Source: Steinernema hermaphroditum (Eukaryota > Nematoda > Chromadorea > Rhabditida > Steinernematidae). Taken from it: a stretch of 64,000 nucleotides of DNA. Shown piece by piece: positions 27,115 to 40,926 of this stretch. The DNA is taken from NCBI GenBank assembly GCA_030435675.1, contig CM059621.1:7254001-7318000 (forward strand), given 5' to 3'. The notes under the pieces are model-generated. The model was given only the letters and a program-made list of their open reading frames with translations. It did no database searches and was not told the DNA's origin. A program made the position numbers and the translations under genes. Within the stretch, counting starts at the first letter, position 1; every line of letters begins with the position of its first letter.

Positions 27115-30100
27115 CTAAACGTCGAATCTCCGGAAGAACTCGGTGAACTTGGAGGTGCGTCGGTCGGCGAGGAAGAGAGAGGACTCCTTGCTGGGGCATT
27201 TACTCGTGCGCGCCTTCAGGTCGACCCGGCGACGATGCTCGGTCACGTTCTCGCGCATCTCGCGGTTCAGCGCCGCGTAGAAGATCCAGTTTCCGGCGGA
27301 GTTGATGTAGGGAAGGAAGCTGTAAAGGGAGCATGAGGGTGAGTGGTTAGGCGTGTTCGTGTACCTGGTGACGAGGCGGATGATGGCGAGGGACTGCGAG
27401 TGGAGGAAGTGCCAGTCGCTGATGTTGAAGAAGCTGAGCATGGGCACGAGCACGAAGATCCAGAAGGGCGTCCAGCAGACGAAGTGGAAGATGACGACGC
27501 GCAGGATGGAGCGTACGACGCGGTTCGTGTACGACGACACGAGCATTGCCTTGCCTAAGAAAAGGGTACGTTCCAGTCACGATGACAAAAACAGAATTGG
27601 ATTTGGAACGAGACCTGATGTCATTCATTATACGATTATGAGATACGATACTATTGCTCATGAATATGATATTAATGAGACGTCTCGCATAAAATATGGT
27701 CTCGTGATGTGTTTGACGTCAGGGGCCTCCATTCCTCCCCTGTTGACGGATTAAAAAAAATGGTCATCATCACAGACGCTCCTATCAACGGGACATAGGA
27801 CACCCACGATGGCATATGCCCATGGCAATTCTATAGAATTCGACAAATTCCCACCTGGCGGAGTCTTCTTGCTGATGTGTTTGATGAGGAAGATGTAGCA
27901 GAGGGAGATGAAGAAGGCCGGGAGGAGGAAGCCGAAGCCGAACATGTAGAGAATGAAGACGGGGAGGATGGCGTCGGGAAGGTCGGAGCTGCAGGAGATC
28001 TTCATGTCGGCGACGGTTTCGTTGATGAGGATGTAGTGGGTGGTGGTGTCGGCATAGTAGATGATGGGCATGCAGAGGAAGACGATGAAGAAAAGAAGGA
28101 TGGTGAGCACGACGAGGACGTTGTGGCGCGTGCGGCAGCAGAACCACTGGAAGGGCTTGCAGACGGCCACGTAGCGCTCGAAGCTCATCACGGCCAGGAT
28201 GGCCACCGAGAGCAGTTTGTTCACGTTCTCCACCGTCCAGAAGATCTTGCAGGCGACGAAGCCAAAGTCCCAGCTGCCGTTGATGAAGTAGATCAGCAGC
28301 ATGGGGATCATCATTAGCACCTGAAAGAAGGTACTGTACTGCATGAAGGTGACATAAGTGACAATTGATGGGTCCCTTTTATGTTGACGTTTTTGTTTCG
28401 GCCCTATTTGCCTTCGGAACGTTTTCCACGAACGCTTTAGGTCATGAATTCCCAAGAGGGTTCGCGGACGGTCAGTCCTGTTGATGAGCACAAATGTTTC
28501 CATCGAAACTACATCTATCTTGCTTGTCTTCTGTTCTTTGTCCTCTGGAGTGTGCCAAATCTAAACTCCGAGGTGACAGAGTCCCAGGCGGGTTCTAAGA
28601 GTCGTTACTGCGGATTATGTGCACAAATTCCACGCCTCGATGCGTTTTTGCACTTTTGAGCCAACAAGGAAGTGTTCCAAAAAGAGACGCTCGATGGGCC
28701 TAATAGAAAAGTTGCAAAGGGGACTCGAGAAGGAGGAGGACGCGAGTGGAATCATGAAGGAGGGGGCTTTGATCGCGATTCCAGCATGATTCAGGGACTC
28801 GACCTAAGATGCTCTAAGATAATGCCTTGTTGTTTCCGGGACCGTCTCCTTCCCCTCCAATCTTCGACCTCCTCCTTTGTTTTCGATCTGTAACAACTAA
28901 TCAAAACACGGCCTTCGTCACTTCCTACCAGCCGGTCCCGCCACGCTTTCCTCAAGCCTAATTGTCCTTGTCATTAACAAAATTACATTTAATGAATCGA
29001 AAACAGGAAATTCTTGTGCCCGGCCACTACCGTACCCCTCACAAATGTTGCGAAATAAGGCGATTTCCGCCCAATTCACTGTGCACTTTCAAATTGGCCC
29101 GATCGAATCGCCGCAAATTCGGAAGTTCCAGGCGCGATTTCCGCGTTCTCCGTCCACTTTTTAGACGAAATTCGAGCGGCGCTCATCCGCCTCTCGTTTT
29201 CATGTTTTCCGGCGTGTCCTCGAAAGGACATCGACGTGGCCGCCGGCTAATTTCCACTATGACTTTTGCCCTCGGCGCCGACGGCGCTTTTTGTCGGCCC
29301 CTTTAAGCGCCTTCCAAAGACCGAAGTTTACGTCCGAACGGAGGTGCATTTGTCACGTAGCGCTCCAGTTTTACGATGGGGACAAGGGGAGGAGGCATTT
29401 GGACGGGAATGGGGGTGTTTAGTGGGTACTTGTGGCATCGATTATTGAAGGATACGTGAGCATGGAAGGTATCAGGGTTTGGATAGGTAGCTAGTGAACT
29501 GTCTTTTCCGAAGATCCTTTACCGAAGAACCCTCACTATGAAAGAGCATCCTCAACTTGCAGGCTAATCTTTAAGCTGATCACAGTCACAGGGATGTATG
29601 CACTGACTGCAGTTTAGAGTGTTTTGTGAACTGCCGTGGGTTCGATTGCGTGACAATCAGAAGATTACGTGATGTGAGCAAGTCTGAATAGATTAGAGAT
29701 TGTATTGTCTCTTTCCGTGTTCCTTTGTCTTGGATGTTCACCTTCAATGTGAGAGACAATCCTCAACTTGTGGATTATGGAACGATTAGGCACATGACTA
29801 CTAAAAGAATTTGAGAATAAGGAAGATAAAAGATGTGAGAATCGACTGAGAATCTTTACTTGTCGGTCAGCTCTAAGATACTCAACAAGGACTGCAGTTT
29901 AGAGTTCTTGCAACAGACACACTTTTTGTGCTTTTTCTCCCTTTCCCCCTGGGACCCAGTTGCCGTTTCATGGACAAATTACTAAGTTGCCAAGTTCGTG
30001 GGATAGGCGACTCCGCAATTTGTCACTTTCCTAAGAGCCAATAATGACCCCGAAAGGACATTAGTCTCTGCAACGTTCAAGTCCCCCCAAGAAGTGTAAT

Positions 30101-30662
30101 CCGTTTTGTCTGTCAACAACTGCTATAATTAGTAGCCGCGAAGACAAAGAACGACTCTGTTGATGTCGAACATAAGCGTAATCCGCTTAAGCGACTGAAT
30201 TCCAAAATAGCCGATGTACTCGGAACGTGCGGAATGAAAACAATGAGAATTTCAGTAATCAAAAACAGATGTTACGGCCCATTGGGCATGTCCTTTTAAT
30301 GACGTTCCATTGGCCGAGGCGATAAATTCCGCGTTTTTCCAAAATTCCAAACGTCCCACCGAGTTTTTAGGGAGATTAGAGAGGGTCTCTTTTGGAGACC
30401 CTCCATAAATCTCGGAAGCCAGAAGTGGAGTGTTTTGCGCAGGATCATAATCCCGGTCCCGAAACGTCGGACTCACCAGCAGATCGACGATGCTCAGCGA
30501 GAGGATGTAGAGTGAGATGTGCTGGAAGATGGAGTTGAGGGGCGACCAGGTACGGTAGAGGATGCGGACAAGCGAGATGATGACCCAGAGGTTGCCGAAG
30601 AAGCCGATGGTGAAGACGACCGAGTAGATGATCAGCATGACCATCAGGTAGCCGGGGAACAT
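27115..30662 (-). CDS. Class A peptide GPCR, somatostatin/allatostatin-C receptor-like
   Basis: This is a seven-transmembrane receptor of the plasma membrane, probably activated by a neuropeptide. Four exons fit in phase (30662-30477, 28320-27855, 27554-27365, 27319-27115), giving 348 residues. Exon 1 carries TM1 (GFFGNLWVI, the conserved GN) and the start of TM2. Exon 2 carries SIVDLLVLMM (the TM2 Asp), an ECL1 Trp (GSWDFG), the TM3 Cys, ERY in SFERYVAV, and TM4-TM5. Exon 3 carries TM6 with CWTPFW. Exon 4 carries TM7. The TM7 NPxxY motif is altered to NSAGNWIFY. Only five residues precede TM1, so an upstream exon may add a longer N-terminus; the ATG follows a splice acceptor (CACCTTCAG). The first intron is 2.2 kb. 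The C-tail is basic and Ser-rich. The subfamily is inferred; somatostatin/opioid-like receptors (NPR-type in C. elegans) are the best fit. Confidence 0.85.
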
Positions 30663-33600
30663 GGCTGCTTCCGGGAAAGGTGTGGGCCTGAAGGTGGCTG
30701 ATTTGCATAATTGAGCACGAGCGGAAGAAGAATTCGTCTTTCGGCGAACGCGGCGAATGAATGATTGAGGAGAGGAACGGCCCCTGGCGGCAGAGTCACC
30801 GCCTAACGCGGCGACACAAAGGCCGACTGGGGGAGTTCTCTGTGCCCGATTGGCTACAATCGCGGAAGGAGGCTGCGCGATGCGCCTTTGACCTGTCCGT
30901 GCCACCCAGGACTCCTGACCTAGGCTCTGTTTGTTTGGACAATCAGTGCAGAAATTGTACTCTCCTTGGGTGGTATTAATTACCAGTGCTACAATTAGCC
31001 CCGCGAGATCACGAAGCTGCAAGCTGAAACGCGAAAAAGCCGTCTGACCATGGCGACAAAATGCCGAAAGCCGACCGTTTTGAGGGGGCACAATACACAC
31101 GAGCCGACAATTAGAGTGCAAAGTGGCTAGGCGAGAAAAAAAGGCGCGCCCCAGTTGATCGCTTTACACTCGATCCTCCACGGTGCGGCGTTATGGGCGT
31201 CCATGAATTACGAGATGACGCCTATTTTAACTGTTGGTGTAATATTTCTAAGAGTAGCAGAAGGAACACCTTCCAGGAGGGTCTACTTACACATTCACCA
31301 GAAACAAGGGACTCTCGCAGCATAATGGAAAAGGACTCCGCGCCAGGTTTCCCCTTTAGGACATGCGTGACCAAGCACAAAAAAGGTTTGTCCTTGCCAA
31401 TGAAAAAGCGTCGAAAGCCAGATGCACGTGCGATAATGATTGTGATCGCTGGTTAAATGAGAATTGGGAACAAAGCATTCTTAGCAAAATACGACCATTT
31501 CTGTTCCCCATCGAGGGTTCTACATGAGCTAACAGCTACGATGTATTTTAGGATAGTGGTGTGGTCTTTCATTTGTACCGGTAGCGACCGGTCGGTTCTT
31601 CCTTTGGCTCTCTCAGGAATGAGCTGAGTGAGCGGTCGTTCTTGGCCCCCGTAGACAGAAATCTGGAATGTAATTTCTATGTACATCCTAAGGTAAGACC
31701 GGTCGAAGTAGAACAGGTTGATTCACGGTCTTCATTGACGTAGTCTCCAGATTTCCATTGGTGTCAGTCCGAGCGTCACCAGAGTCCGGATCTCGACGCA
31801 CTCGTCCAACTGATTTTGGATCCTACGGTCAAATGCGACCGGTCTCACCTTAAGATCCTCATGTAAATGACTTTATAGACTACTGGCTAGATGCCCTTTT
31901 TGACTATGATGTATACAATTTGAATGGGCAGCTTCAGTGCCTTTGGCAGTTTTAATTCCCAAAAGATCACTACCGTACCGCAACGCATGCCTCATATTCT
32001 GGTCTTCTACTTTCCGATCGAAACTTCATGGTTCCAAACACTCCGCTGCTCATTTGCATTAAAACGTGCGCCCTAAAATGCGCAACTCTGCATTCGAAAT
32101 GCACCTGGTACGGAGCCGCACGTCCGATCTCGAGGGTATCACACAAATCACGCGGAAAGGTCGTCAACCAGGAACTCACGTAACGCCATGCTTGACGAAT
32201 TCGGAAGCACGTCGAAACATCTCCGAGACGTCTGGAAGTGCTCATAAAAAGCGCGTCCTTTTAGGGAAAACGACGTCTTTTGGAATCAACGACTTGAAAG
32301 GAAATCCCGCCAAAAGGCCAGACAAGTAATGGGATTACGGGCCGAGCTAACGGTCTTAATACCCATCGAAAGACCAATGGTTATCGCGTGAGATACTCGG
32401 CTTCTTGGCACCTGCTACCCAATCACGCCAGAAAAACAATTTTGTTTTGGTTGCCGGTACTGGGCTTAAGGGGGATCGGAGAGGAGGAAATGCCGAGATT
32501 GGGAGGATAACAACAAATAAGCCAATCGGATTATGGTAAGTGCGACCTTTTTGGAGTCGGCGACGTGGACAAAACAATTAACATCTCGTCCTGCAGCGCC
32601 GAATGAGGTCGCATCATAGCCAGCTACGTCACAAGAAGTCCTACACTCTTTCGAGAAGTTGCAAGTCTCCTTTCAGTCGGGAAATGTGACGTTTGATGCA
32701 AGATGATCAAAGCTCAAGAAGAAGATGCACCTTTGTGGGACACATCGACCTCGAGGACGAAAACATGAATCCAATTTATCGGTCATATGTGGCCGGGCAT
32801 GCAGAAGAAGGTCGACATTACCACGAGTGGAATGAGTAATGCGGACTTGGGTCGAGCGAAAACAAGGATTAGCCGCTGGTGGAACGTGTTCGAGTGAGGA
32901 TTATGGTCTTGGAGAGTTCAGTCCACATATCCGAAAGCCGCTTTCATGTCGGATAAGAAGTTGTGCACTTTTTTGAAAAGACTTCTTATCCGCCGGGCTC
33001 AGGATCAGAGCCGCGCATGAATGGAGGCAAAATGCGTATTTTTGCACAAATACTATTCGGTGGGGGTGAAGACGAAAGCGAATTTTCAAGAGAAGAGATG
33101 AAAGGAAATGAAGCGACAAAAGTGGCGATGGGAAAAGTCGCCAGAAATGAGATTCAATGGGAAGGCACACCCACGGATTCTCTAAACAATGGACTCTTAG
33201 GAGGGTGGAATGGATTGGAGTTACTGTAGATAGAACCACACAACAGAGGCAGTAAAGTTCGTCTCTCCAGCAACGGAGTGAATCAAAAGAATCCAGTGCT
33301 CTGACAGACGAAGACAAACGTCCACTTCAACTGGAAAGCCGTGATTTAATGCTTTAAAACACGGGACGGGGGCCGACAAATTAAAAAAGCGAAAACATTG
33401 CCGTCGCCGACGGGCCTGTCCACGTCACGGTTTCTGGTCGTGGAGGCGGAAGCCAATTTTGAGTGTAGTCTCAAAGCCAATTTCCAAATGTGTTTTGATA
33501 GCTCCACTCCCGTCAGAATCGAAATCTTCCGAAATTCCAAGCTGAATACTTGCAAACGACCCACGCCCCATTAAGTGGGAGGCCACACTCCGTGAGAGGA

Positions 33601-35400
33601 ATGGCGAGCATCAATTATGTGGGAAACAATTTTGCAGAAAATTGTGCCCCAAAGCGTTCCCAAACACTATTTTCACTCTCGTCGCTGTTTGTAAACACAC
33701 ATCTAGGGGCGGAAGTTCCGAGAAAAGGCGAGAACTTTGCTCTCGATCAACTTTGATCCTTTGTTTGTGGACCGAGGTTTGAAGATACGCGAGATCGCCC
33801 ATCTCGAAGACGGAACCTTTTGCCCAAAAACGTGCACCACGACTTGTGGTCAATTAAATCGAGGATCGCCGCTCGTGCAGAAAAGTGGCGAACTTCAATT
33901 AGACGTATAAGTAGCGGGCATAAAAGCGCTAAGTACCTCCTAGCAGACGACCTCTACGAAGACAAATGCACTTTCCTGCGGCGAATCTAAATAAGGAAGC
34001 GTCTTGGCGCCTCTCCGCTTCCACCGACGTCGCCCTATTAGCCTAACTACTCGGTTTGTTTGTGCCTTCCGCGGCGATTAAAATGGGTCTGCGCGGCGTG
34101 ACGCTCCGTCAGGTGGTAGAGGGGTACGGTAGTCGCGTGGCTCGGGGAGGGAAGAAGATGAATGAAGTGAAGATTATCGCGGGGAAACGGCAAATCTCCA
34201 GAGGGCGGCGCTTCTTGTTCCCTGAATTTCGGACGAATTCACACATATTTCAAGAAGTAGGGGCACGTGGAAACATCTCAGATGTTGTGGCGCCTCTAAT
34301 TGGCCGACACGGACAAAACAGGCGTAGGCGCGGGGCCCACCTAAAAGCCGATTTTCGGAACGCAAATAATTACCGAAAGCGAACGCCCGGGGGAAGGGGC
34401 CAGATGTTCGGCGTGACCCCGGTGGCCACCGTAGTGCAGGTGGAAAGAACGACAGAGTCCGGACTATAAACATGTCTCGATTTTCGGATTTCCGCTCGGA
34501 AAGAACATCTGTCCTACTGAGTAACCGGAAGCTGGAAAGAGACCTCCTGTGTGCGGTGCGCTTCACCAGATGCTGATCTTTACATACTTTATATCTTAGT
34601 TCAGAGGAGGGACACTTCGAAAATAACCGAGAGTACATTGCACCGGACAGAAACAAAGCAAAAGAAGGAGATCATAGAACGGGTGAAGGGCAAGCAGGCT
34701 TCAAAACTGAGATCGACTATACGGTCAAACTACGGGGTGCTCCACTCGAGCAAAGCGAGTAGACAAGAATGAGTATATTCTCAGGAAAAAGTAGCTTTTT
34801 CCCCAAACACTCCAAAGTGCACCTGACTGGGAAGTGGAAACAAAGCCGCTGATTAGCGCTAACGAGGAAGGACAGGTTCGTCGACCACGTACCCGTAGAC
34901 CTCTTCCGCTCCAGAGTCCCTCGCGGTCAACACAGCACGATCGAAGACACTCAGACGGAAAAATGCCATAAATTCGTAAAGGAGAACGAGGACCAAACAC
35001 TGGAACACCAAGGAGAGCGTCCGTCCTAGCAACGGTCCATGAATTCGCCGTCTATAGGCCACAACTTAAACGACATAGAGATGATCTATTACGCGCCACA
35101 AAGGGCGCCACCGCCCAAAAACACTCTAATGGATATCGGGCGTATAGGTGAAGCGCCTGAGGGTATGCGCCGCGGCCCCGCCAGGGATGCGCAGCGTGCC
35201 CATTAATAGTCCCTATGGTCACAATGGGCGGATTAAAGCGCCGAAGAGACCAATGGTCGCCGGATAGGAAAAATAGAATTCGTCACGCGCCCCCACGAAC
35301 TCCCGCGAGTTCCCACGGGTTCCGTGTGGACAAGGTGTGTTGAGCAAGGAGCAGCCTCCGAGGTGGGGGGGGGGGGCTAATGGCGCCCCCTGAGACTACC
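30663..35400. other. Intergenic region upstream of the GPCR
   Basis: No gene could be supported here. Open frames overlap on both strands with no motif. The stretch probably contains promoter and 5' exon sequence for the receptor and 3' flanking DNA of the next minus-strand gene. A G homopolymer of about 12 bases lies near 35.37 kb. GACCGGTC-containing words recur between 31.56 and 31.85 kb and again near 45.43-45.59 kb. Confidence 0.4.
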
Positions 35401-35409
35401 GGAAGTGAG

Positions 35410-35415
35410 TTTATT
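35410..35415 (-). terminator. Poly(A) signal of the 271-residue gene
   Basis: AATAAA on the minus strand is located 38 bases after the stop codon of the gene ending at 35453. Confidence 0.65.
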
Positions 35416-35452
35416 GTTGGGCCAAAAAGTGGCAATACAAAAGAGCAAGTAA

Positions 35453-36268
35453 TCAGCTGAACTGCACCTCGAATCGCTCTCGGCCATGGCGTCGAATTAG
35501 GGCACTCGACCCCAGGGCCCTTCCTCTCCGAATCCATTCCGTAGTCCCCCCGAACTGGGCGCTCTCCAGGAGAGTGATCCTCAGGTCCACGGCCAGGCGT
35601 CGGTGCATGCCTCCGCCAACACGATCCCACCAGGCCAGCACCGCTTCCAAGAAGGTCGTCGTGAACTCGCAACCGTCCACTTGGAAGATTTCGATGTGGC
35701 GCCAGAGGCCGCGCTCGATCCATTTCAGCACGAGCTCGGGAACGTCGGGCGCCAGATCCGCGTTCGTCATCTGGAGGCCCTCGATCTCTTCCGATCCGAT
35801 CGCGTTGATGAGAACGTCGCGCAATTCCCGTTGACAGCCGAAGACGCCGTCTACGTAGAGGTTCTTGACGGTACAGCCGACGGACTTCAGCATGCATCGC
35901 GCATCTTCGTACTTCCCCTCGTTATGCAGGCTCAGGTCTATGTTCTGGAGGTAGAGGTTCCGGATCGGAAGATCGGCGACCTCGATGAGTCTTCTGAAGA
36001 AGACGTCGAGACCGTCGACGGAGCAAAGCCAGAAGCCTGGACCGGGACCTCCACTCATGTCAGCCGGCGAGATCTGACTCACGAAGTACTCGTCGATCTG
36101 CCCGTAGTTGTTCAACGCTACCGTCACCTTCTGGTCGGGGCAGTCGCCCTCGACTAGCTGAAAGAAGGCACGCGGCTCGTCGTATTGCGAGAGGAGAAGC
36201 GTAGCGGAAAGAGACCGATTCTGAAGGTGTACGGCGGAGGTCCTCCTACTACTGCTCGTGGCGCCCAT
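35453..36268 (-). CDS. Single-exon protein of unknown function, 271 residues
   Basis: One uninterrupted reading frame has animal-like composition and a poly(A) signal 38 bases downstream. I chose the Met at 36268 (MGATSSSRR) because an upstream frame extension crosses a strong acceptor (TTTTCTGTTAG) ten bases before it. That acceptor suggests a trans-spliced leader or a 5' exon. After a Ser/Arg-rich N-terminus of about 25 residues comes a folded region with regularly spaced leucines. Segments such as IRNLYLQNIDLSLH, VKNLYVDGVFGCQ, IEGLQMTNADLAPDV and IEIFQVDGCEF look like a repeated strand-loop motif. They recall the leucine-rich tails of nematode F-box-associated (FTH/DUF38-like) proteins. 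No F-box is visible, so that relationship is only a suggestion. Confidence 0.6.
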   Translation of the reverse strand: MGATSSSRRTSAVHLQNRSLSATLLLSQYDEPRAFFQLVEGDCPDQKVTVALNNYGQIDEYFVSQISPADMSGGPGPGFWLCSVDGLDVFFRRLIEVADLPIRNLYLQNIDLSLHNEGKYEDARCMLKSVGCTVKNLYVDGVFGCQRELRDVLINAIGSEEIEGLQMTNADLAPDVPELVLKWIERGLWRHIEIFQVDGCEFTTTFLEAVLAWWDRVGGGMHRRLAVDLRITLLESAQFGGTTEWIRRGRALGSSALIRRHGRERFEVQFS

Positions 36269-36399
36269 CTCGTCATCCGACACTAACAGAAAAAGGATCG
36301 AAACCTCGCCGACCCGACGAAGCGCGAATTCTCTCACTTCCCGGGCCACCTCCTCCGCTTTTTCGGCGGGAAAAGGTGCAACGTGCAACAGCGCCCAAT

Positions 36400-39300
36400 C
36401 TCGCGATGCTCTAACAAGCCGCGGTGAATAACAGCACTGCTCGTTTCCGCCCGATTTGCATACATTAGTGCGCCGTATACGTTTCCCTCAGCGTTCTCTG
36501 GTCGGCGCCACGGCGAAATCCCCTAAATTCGCAATTACACAACAAAAGGTCTTCTTCTTGCACTCGATCATTGCCGAATCACAGAGTGCAAACATAAAAA
36601 GTGAGCGTCGGAGGGAGACATTATGCATTCATCGATGTGATTTGACGTCAACGCAGCGCCTCCAAGTCCCCCTGGCTGCACTTGGGCAGATTCCCATTGG
36701 GCTCCTCTCCAATTATTCCAACTCTCAAGCACTAATCACAGCATTAATTAAAGCGAACTACCCTCTCCTTTCGCCCACCATCCGATGACAGAATCTTCAA
36801 AATATTTATCAGCACCTGGCCCACGCGTCCCGAGCGGAAAAGCCGCTGAGTCAGAGCTGCGGGGGAAAGTCCCGATGGATCTTTTCCGCAGAATATCCGT
36901 TCGTCCCCAATGGCATTAGAAGTGAGTGAAACGTCCTAAAGTCATTAGAGGAAGAGGGAAGCGAAAGACGAATTCGTCTCCAGGCTCTCAGAGGGGAAAG
37001 TATCGGATTCAGTTCACATTTTGTTGGCGACTCTAGCGGAACGAACGAGGTTTGTCCGGCCATCTGACCCAGAACGAACAAGAGTTATATCTAAACACTG
37101 CGATCTGCGCTCAAGATATGCTGTATGCTCCAAAAATAAGGAGATTAAGACGAACAGCTGATTTTGTGCTCGGTTTAGAAGTACACTCTGGTCCACACAG
37201 AACACCCGGTTTTTTCGAGATTTTAGATGACACCGATTTAATATCCTTGTTCAAAGAGAGTCACACTCAGACTAACCGGAAGTCCTCTTTTTGATGCGGA
37301 TCTTCAATCAGTTTGTTCTCCTCGTGTGTGGGATAGAGCGCCGAATGGCCGGAGGCCGTCCACTTAACACGAAGATGACCTCATCAAGGTGAAGGACATC
37401 GATGAAGCTGGGATAAGAAGGAAATGGAACCTGGAAGATGGCGAACGGAAGCTCCAATCCGACTCGAAGAATGGAGTCCTTCGATGAAGAGGTCAAATGG
37501 GAAGACCTCGGACCCGACGGAGTGATGAATTCGCAAAGAAACTGTGAACCAATACAACACCGTGAACGACAAGAGAGCAGACAGCGATGGTTAAAATGGA
37601 GTGTGACATAATGTAATACGATTGGTTTCACAAATAAATTCCTGAATTATATAAACGCATGCCTTATCTTCACGGATCTTTACGTATGCTTAGCTCTTGT
37701 AGCTTTTTTTCTTTTCTTCGCATTCTCTATGTAGAAAACGACAAGCAGTGAAAAAAGAGTGCAAAATGTGATGCATAATTTGGAATTAATTGTACAGCGA
37801 ATGCACCAAACGACTTGGTCCTGACAATGAAAAGTGAATTCAGTGAATGATCCGCCATATGCAATGATCTTGCACAGCGCATCGATTGTATTGGATCAGT
37901 CAATTGAAAACTTGCCTTGCCTATCGAGCTGATACACCAGTTCCACTGAACTTTCAACTCAAATTTGAACCCACCCGGTAAATTCCCGTAAAGTTTGTTA
38001 ATCTTAAAACGCGCCAGGTGATGGTTAGATGGAGGTAAGGTTGCTCTTCGTAAAAAAGAGATCGGGAAAGTACTTTGAAGCCGGCACGAACAACCAAACG
38101 ATTGAATGGCGATTATTGCATTTGGGTTACGGTAGCCGAAAGATCCCATGGATCCCTTTTTAGCTCCATAAGGAATGGGTCTGGGAACGCAGATTCCACA
38201 TACCAGAGATCCACTGCCACCCGAATAGCCATTCTCGGAATATCTCTGAATTGTCAAAACTTGTCCTTGAAGGCTTCCCACGTGACTCAACGGCGCCAAT
38301 CCGTATCTTGTGGCGAAGTAAGAAGATCTCGGAATGAGTCGGCGTAGATAAACAACAAACACCGTGGGAAGACCCACACGCGCGGATTAGGCCGACACAG
38401 CGCCGAGAATCGAATATCGGACATCTCGGCGCTGAAGGTTTCTGACCTGAGGGTAAATTTTGTGATTTATACGCTGACGCTGACGTGATCTCCTCGATTT
38501 TACGCGAAATTTGCATAGAGAACGAGTTCATCGACGTCGACACGACGTATTATCAACGGCTCTATCTCACGAGGCACTTAAACGGAGACGAAACTCTGCA
38601 TTTCCGATGGAGAAGGGAAAAACAACTCACTCTTCATTCATGGAAAACATTTCGGCATCAGACGTCGTGATGTTCCCACGAAGTGCTCGAAGCGTCGCCA
38701 CGTCTCCGACTACGGTAGTTTAGTGCAAACATAAGGATTTGGCCGAGATCAACGAGCAGCGCGCATTAACTCAAAAAGCTCGGCTACTCCCCCAAACAAG
38801 AAATGGGCCGAAAATCGGATTAATCCGCCGACGGGATTACCCCTCGCGGCGTATATTTACGCACGCGAAACAATGAAGCGCCCCGAAAAAACAAAGCGCC
38901 GAGTAAGAAGCCTAATAAAAGAGATTGATTTCGGGAATCAGGAGTTGGAGGGACCTGACAAAAAATCCAATTTCCGTCTGGCGCTGCACTCAAGCGTGCA
39001 ATGAAGGGTTCCTGGCTTCCGACGCCGAGTTTTTCGTATAGCCCACATAGGATCAAAGGATTACGGAAAAGAAGCGACCGTCACAAACAAAAACCAATTA
39101 GAAGCTGGCCCCCACCCGAACGCTGCTTATGAATATTCGCTGCAGGCAGGTGGACTCCGGGGCACGCAGAGTAGATACTTCGAGTGCTTTCCGGGAGGCG
39201 AGTCCGATGTTTGCAGCTGACTGTGACAAGTGTACTCATAAGAGGATGGATGAAATTAGATCACGCGGACATCAAAACCGAATGGTATAAAGCCATGAAT

Positions 39301-40900
39301 TCTGCGTTTCGAAAGGAAGCCTCTGAAAGCGCGCATGATTTTACGAGCTCGTGACTCTAATGGACATTTCGGAACTGAAAAAAGCGACTCAGAACGTAAA
39401 CGAAAAAGACCGGGTCTCTTCTTCAGAACAACAGTAGCCATACAAAAGTATCCAATACAAATACCACTAAAGAAGACAGAATGAAGGACGATTGGCATGG
39501 GGATACGGTAGAAAAAAGACTTTTTTCTCATGTAGGGACAAATCATCTCGGGACCTTGAACTCCGACGTCACCGAAGAAGCAGCCAAGGAGGAAGAGAAC
39601 CAGCGACTATGGAGATCAACGGTTCTTCGTTGTGCAATGTCACTAATTCAGAAGCATGATTAGCTCGTTTTCACGAGGAATATCCTCTTGGTCTTTTTTT
39701 CGACTTTGACATCCTCTGTTTCCCGCTGTTTACCATCTCCTTCTTCTGCCCCATTCGTTTCCAACGTTCTCGAACCACGCTCCTAATATCCGAACTCTGT
39801 CGATTCTTTGTAACCTTTATAAAATAGCTCCGTGTTTCGTTCACCTTCTGGCGATTAATTACGTTTGTAAGTTTGTTTTTTGTAACGTTTGTTTCCCTAC
39901 CACTTTTAACGTTCGTGAGCCAGCCAAGCAACCATTTCGGAATAATTTCTGCATCGTTCCAATCACTTCAGGTCCACACAAAACCGACCGCCCAAGAAGA
40001 CGGCATGAGCAATGACGGGCAAATCTTCTACAAATCACGAAGCCCATTCCGGAGAACGTCGAGCCTGTATTCAGGGAGACCTCCAGTCGTATTCATTCCT
40101 AAAACTCAACACGAAGAAATGTCGTTAAATCACACTACGTCAATATCACTCGACTACAATGAGATCAAGTGCGGTATTCATCTGAAAACCGCTCAGAATG
40201 GGAGATGAAGTGGTGAGAAAGACGAAAAAGAATCCACAGAGTCTCAAGAATCCCATGCTTTCAGAGTTTCCGCAATATTTTGGATTTAAATCAAAACCAA
40301 GATTCGTAGCAAAAACACTTCAGCGACTCTTGCAACTTCCACAGTCTCGTCTACGGTCTCAAAACTAACTGCTTTTCGCGTCTTTCTCTCAGTGTTCGCG
40401 ACCAATCTCGATGATTCCGCCACAATCATTCCAGACGCATTGTCTCACAGAGTCGGAAACGTCTCAGACGTCCTCGGCGCGTCTCTCCATCCTTCGCTGG
40501 TCCAACGCCGCGAGAAAGTCGAATTCTAAAAGCAGGAGCACGAACGTGCGACATTTTCTCGCGATTTGCTCGTTGTGTGACTCCTGCCACGAAACACCCA
40601 CAAAGCACCGTAGGATCTGTCCTTAACCTACGGCAGCCGAACGAAATAATTTTCACGCGCGCATTGGGGGAAATCTTTGATTTTTTAGGCGAAATCTTGC
40701 GTTTTTGGCTTGGAAACTGTGTCCATACGAACCGTGACGCTGAGTGATGTATAATATGCGTTGTTTGTATGACTGAATTCGGAAAAAGATGCGTGGAAAC
40801 GCTGCGCGAGTAAATCTATCATGAAACTTTGGAAAATCAGCTCTTTCTCGCTCTTGATCACTCGTTTTTCGTGCTCATGCGATTCCTGGTGACTCTATTT
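36400..40900. other. Intergenic region, no supported gene
   Basis: Nothing here could be supported as a gene. The open frames are short and overlap on both strands without family motifs. TACGGTAG octamers occur at 38128, 38711 and 39504. The right end, up to 40920, is T-rich and C-rich and should contain the promoter of the ribosomal protein gene. Confidence 0.4.
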
Positions 40901-40926
40901 TTGCATTCTCAGATTTCAGGTATAAA

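Noticed and set aside
27877..28317. 146-residue acidic plus-strand frame (EEDVAEGDEEGREEE..)
   Set aside because: It is complementary to the hydrophobic TM4-TM5 exon of the GPCR; Leu/Ile/Phe codons read as Glu/Asp/Lys on the other strand.
30252..31121. 289-residue minus-strand frame upstream of the GPCR
   Set aside because: Only the part at 30662-30477 matches the receptor. The rest is an accidental extension over the 5' flank and intron.
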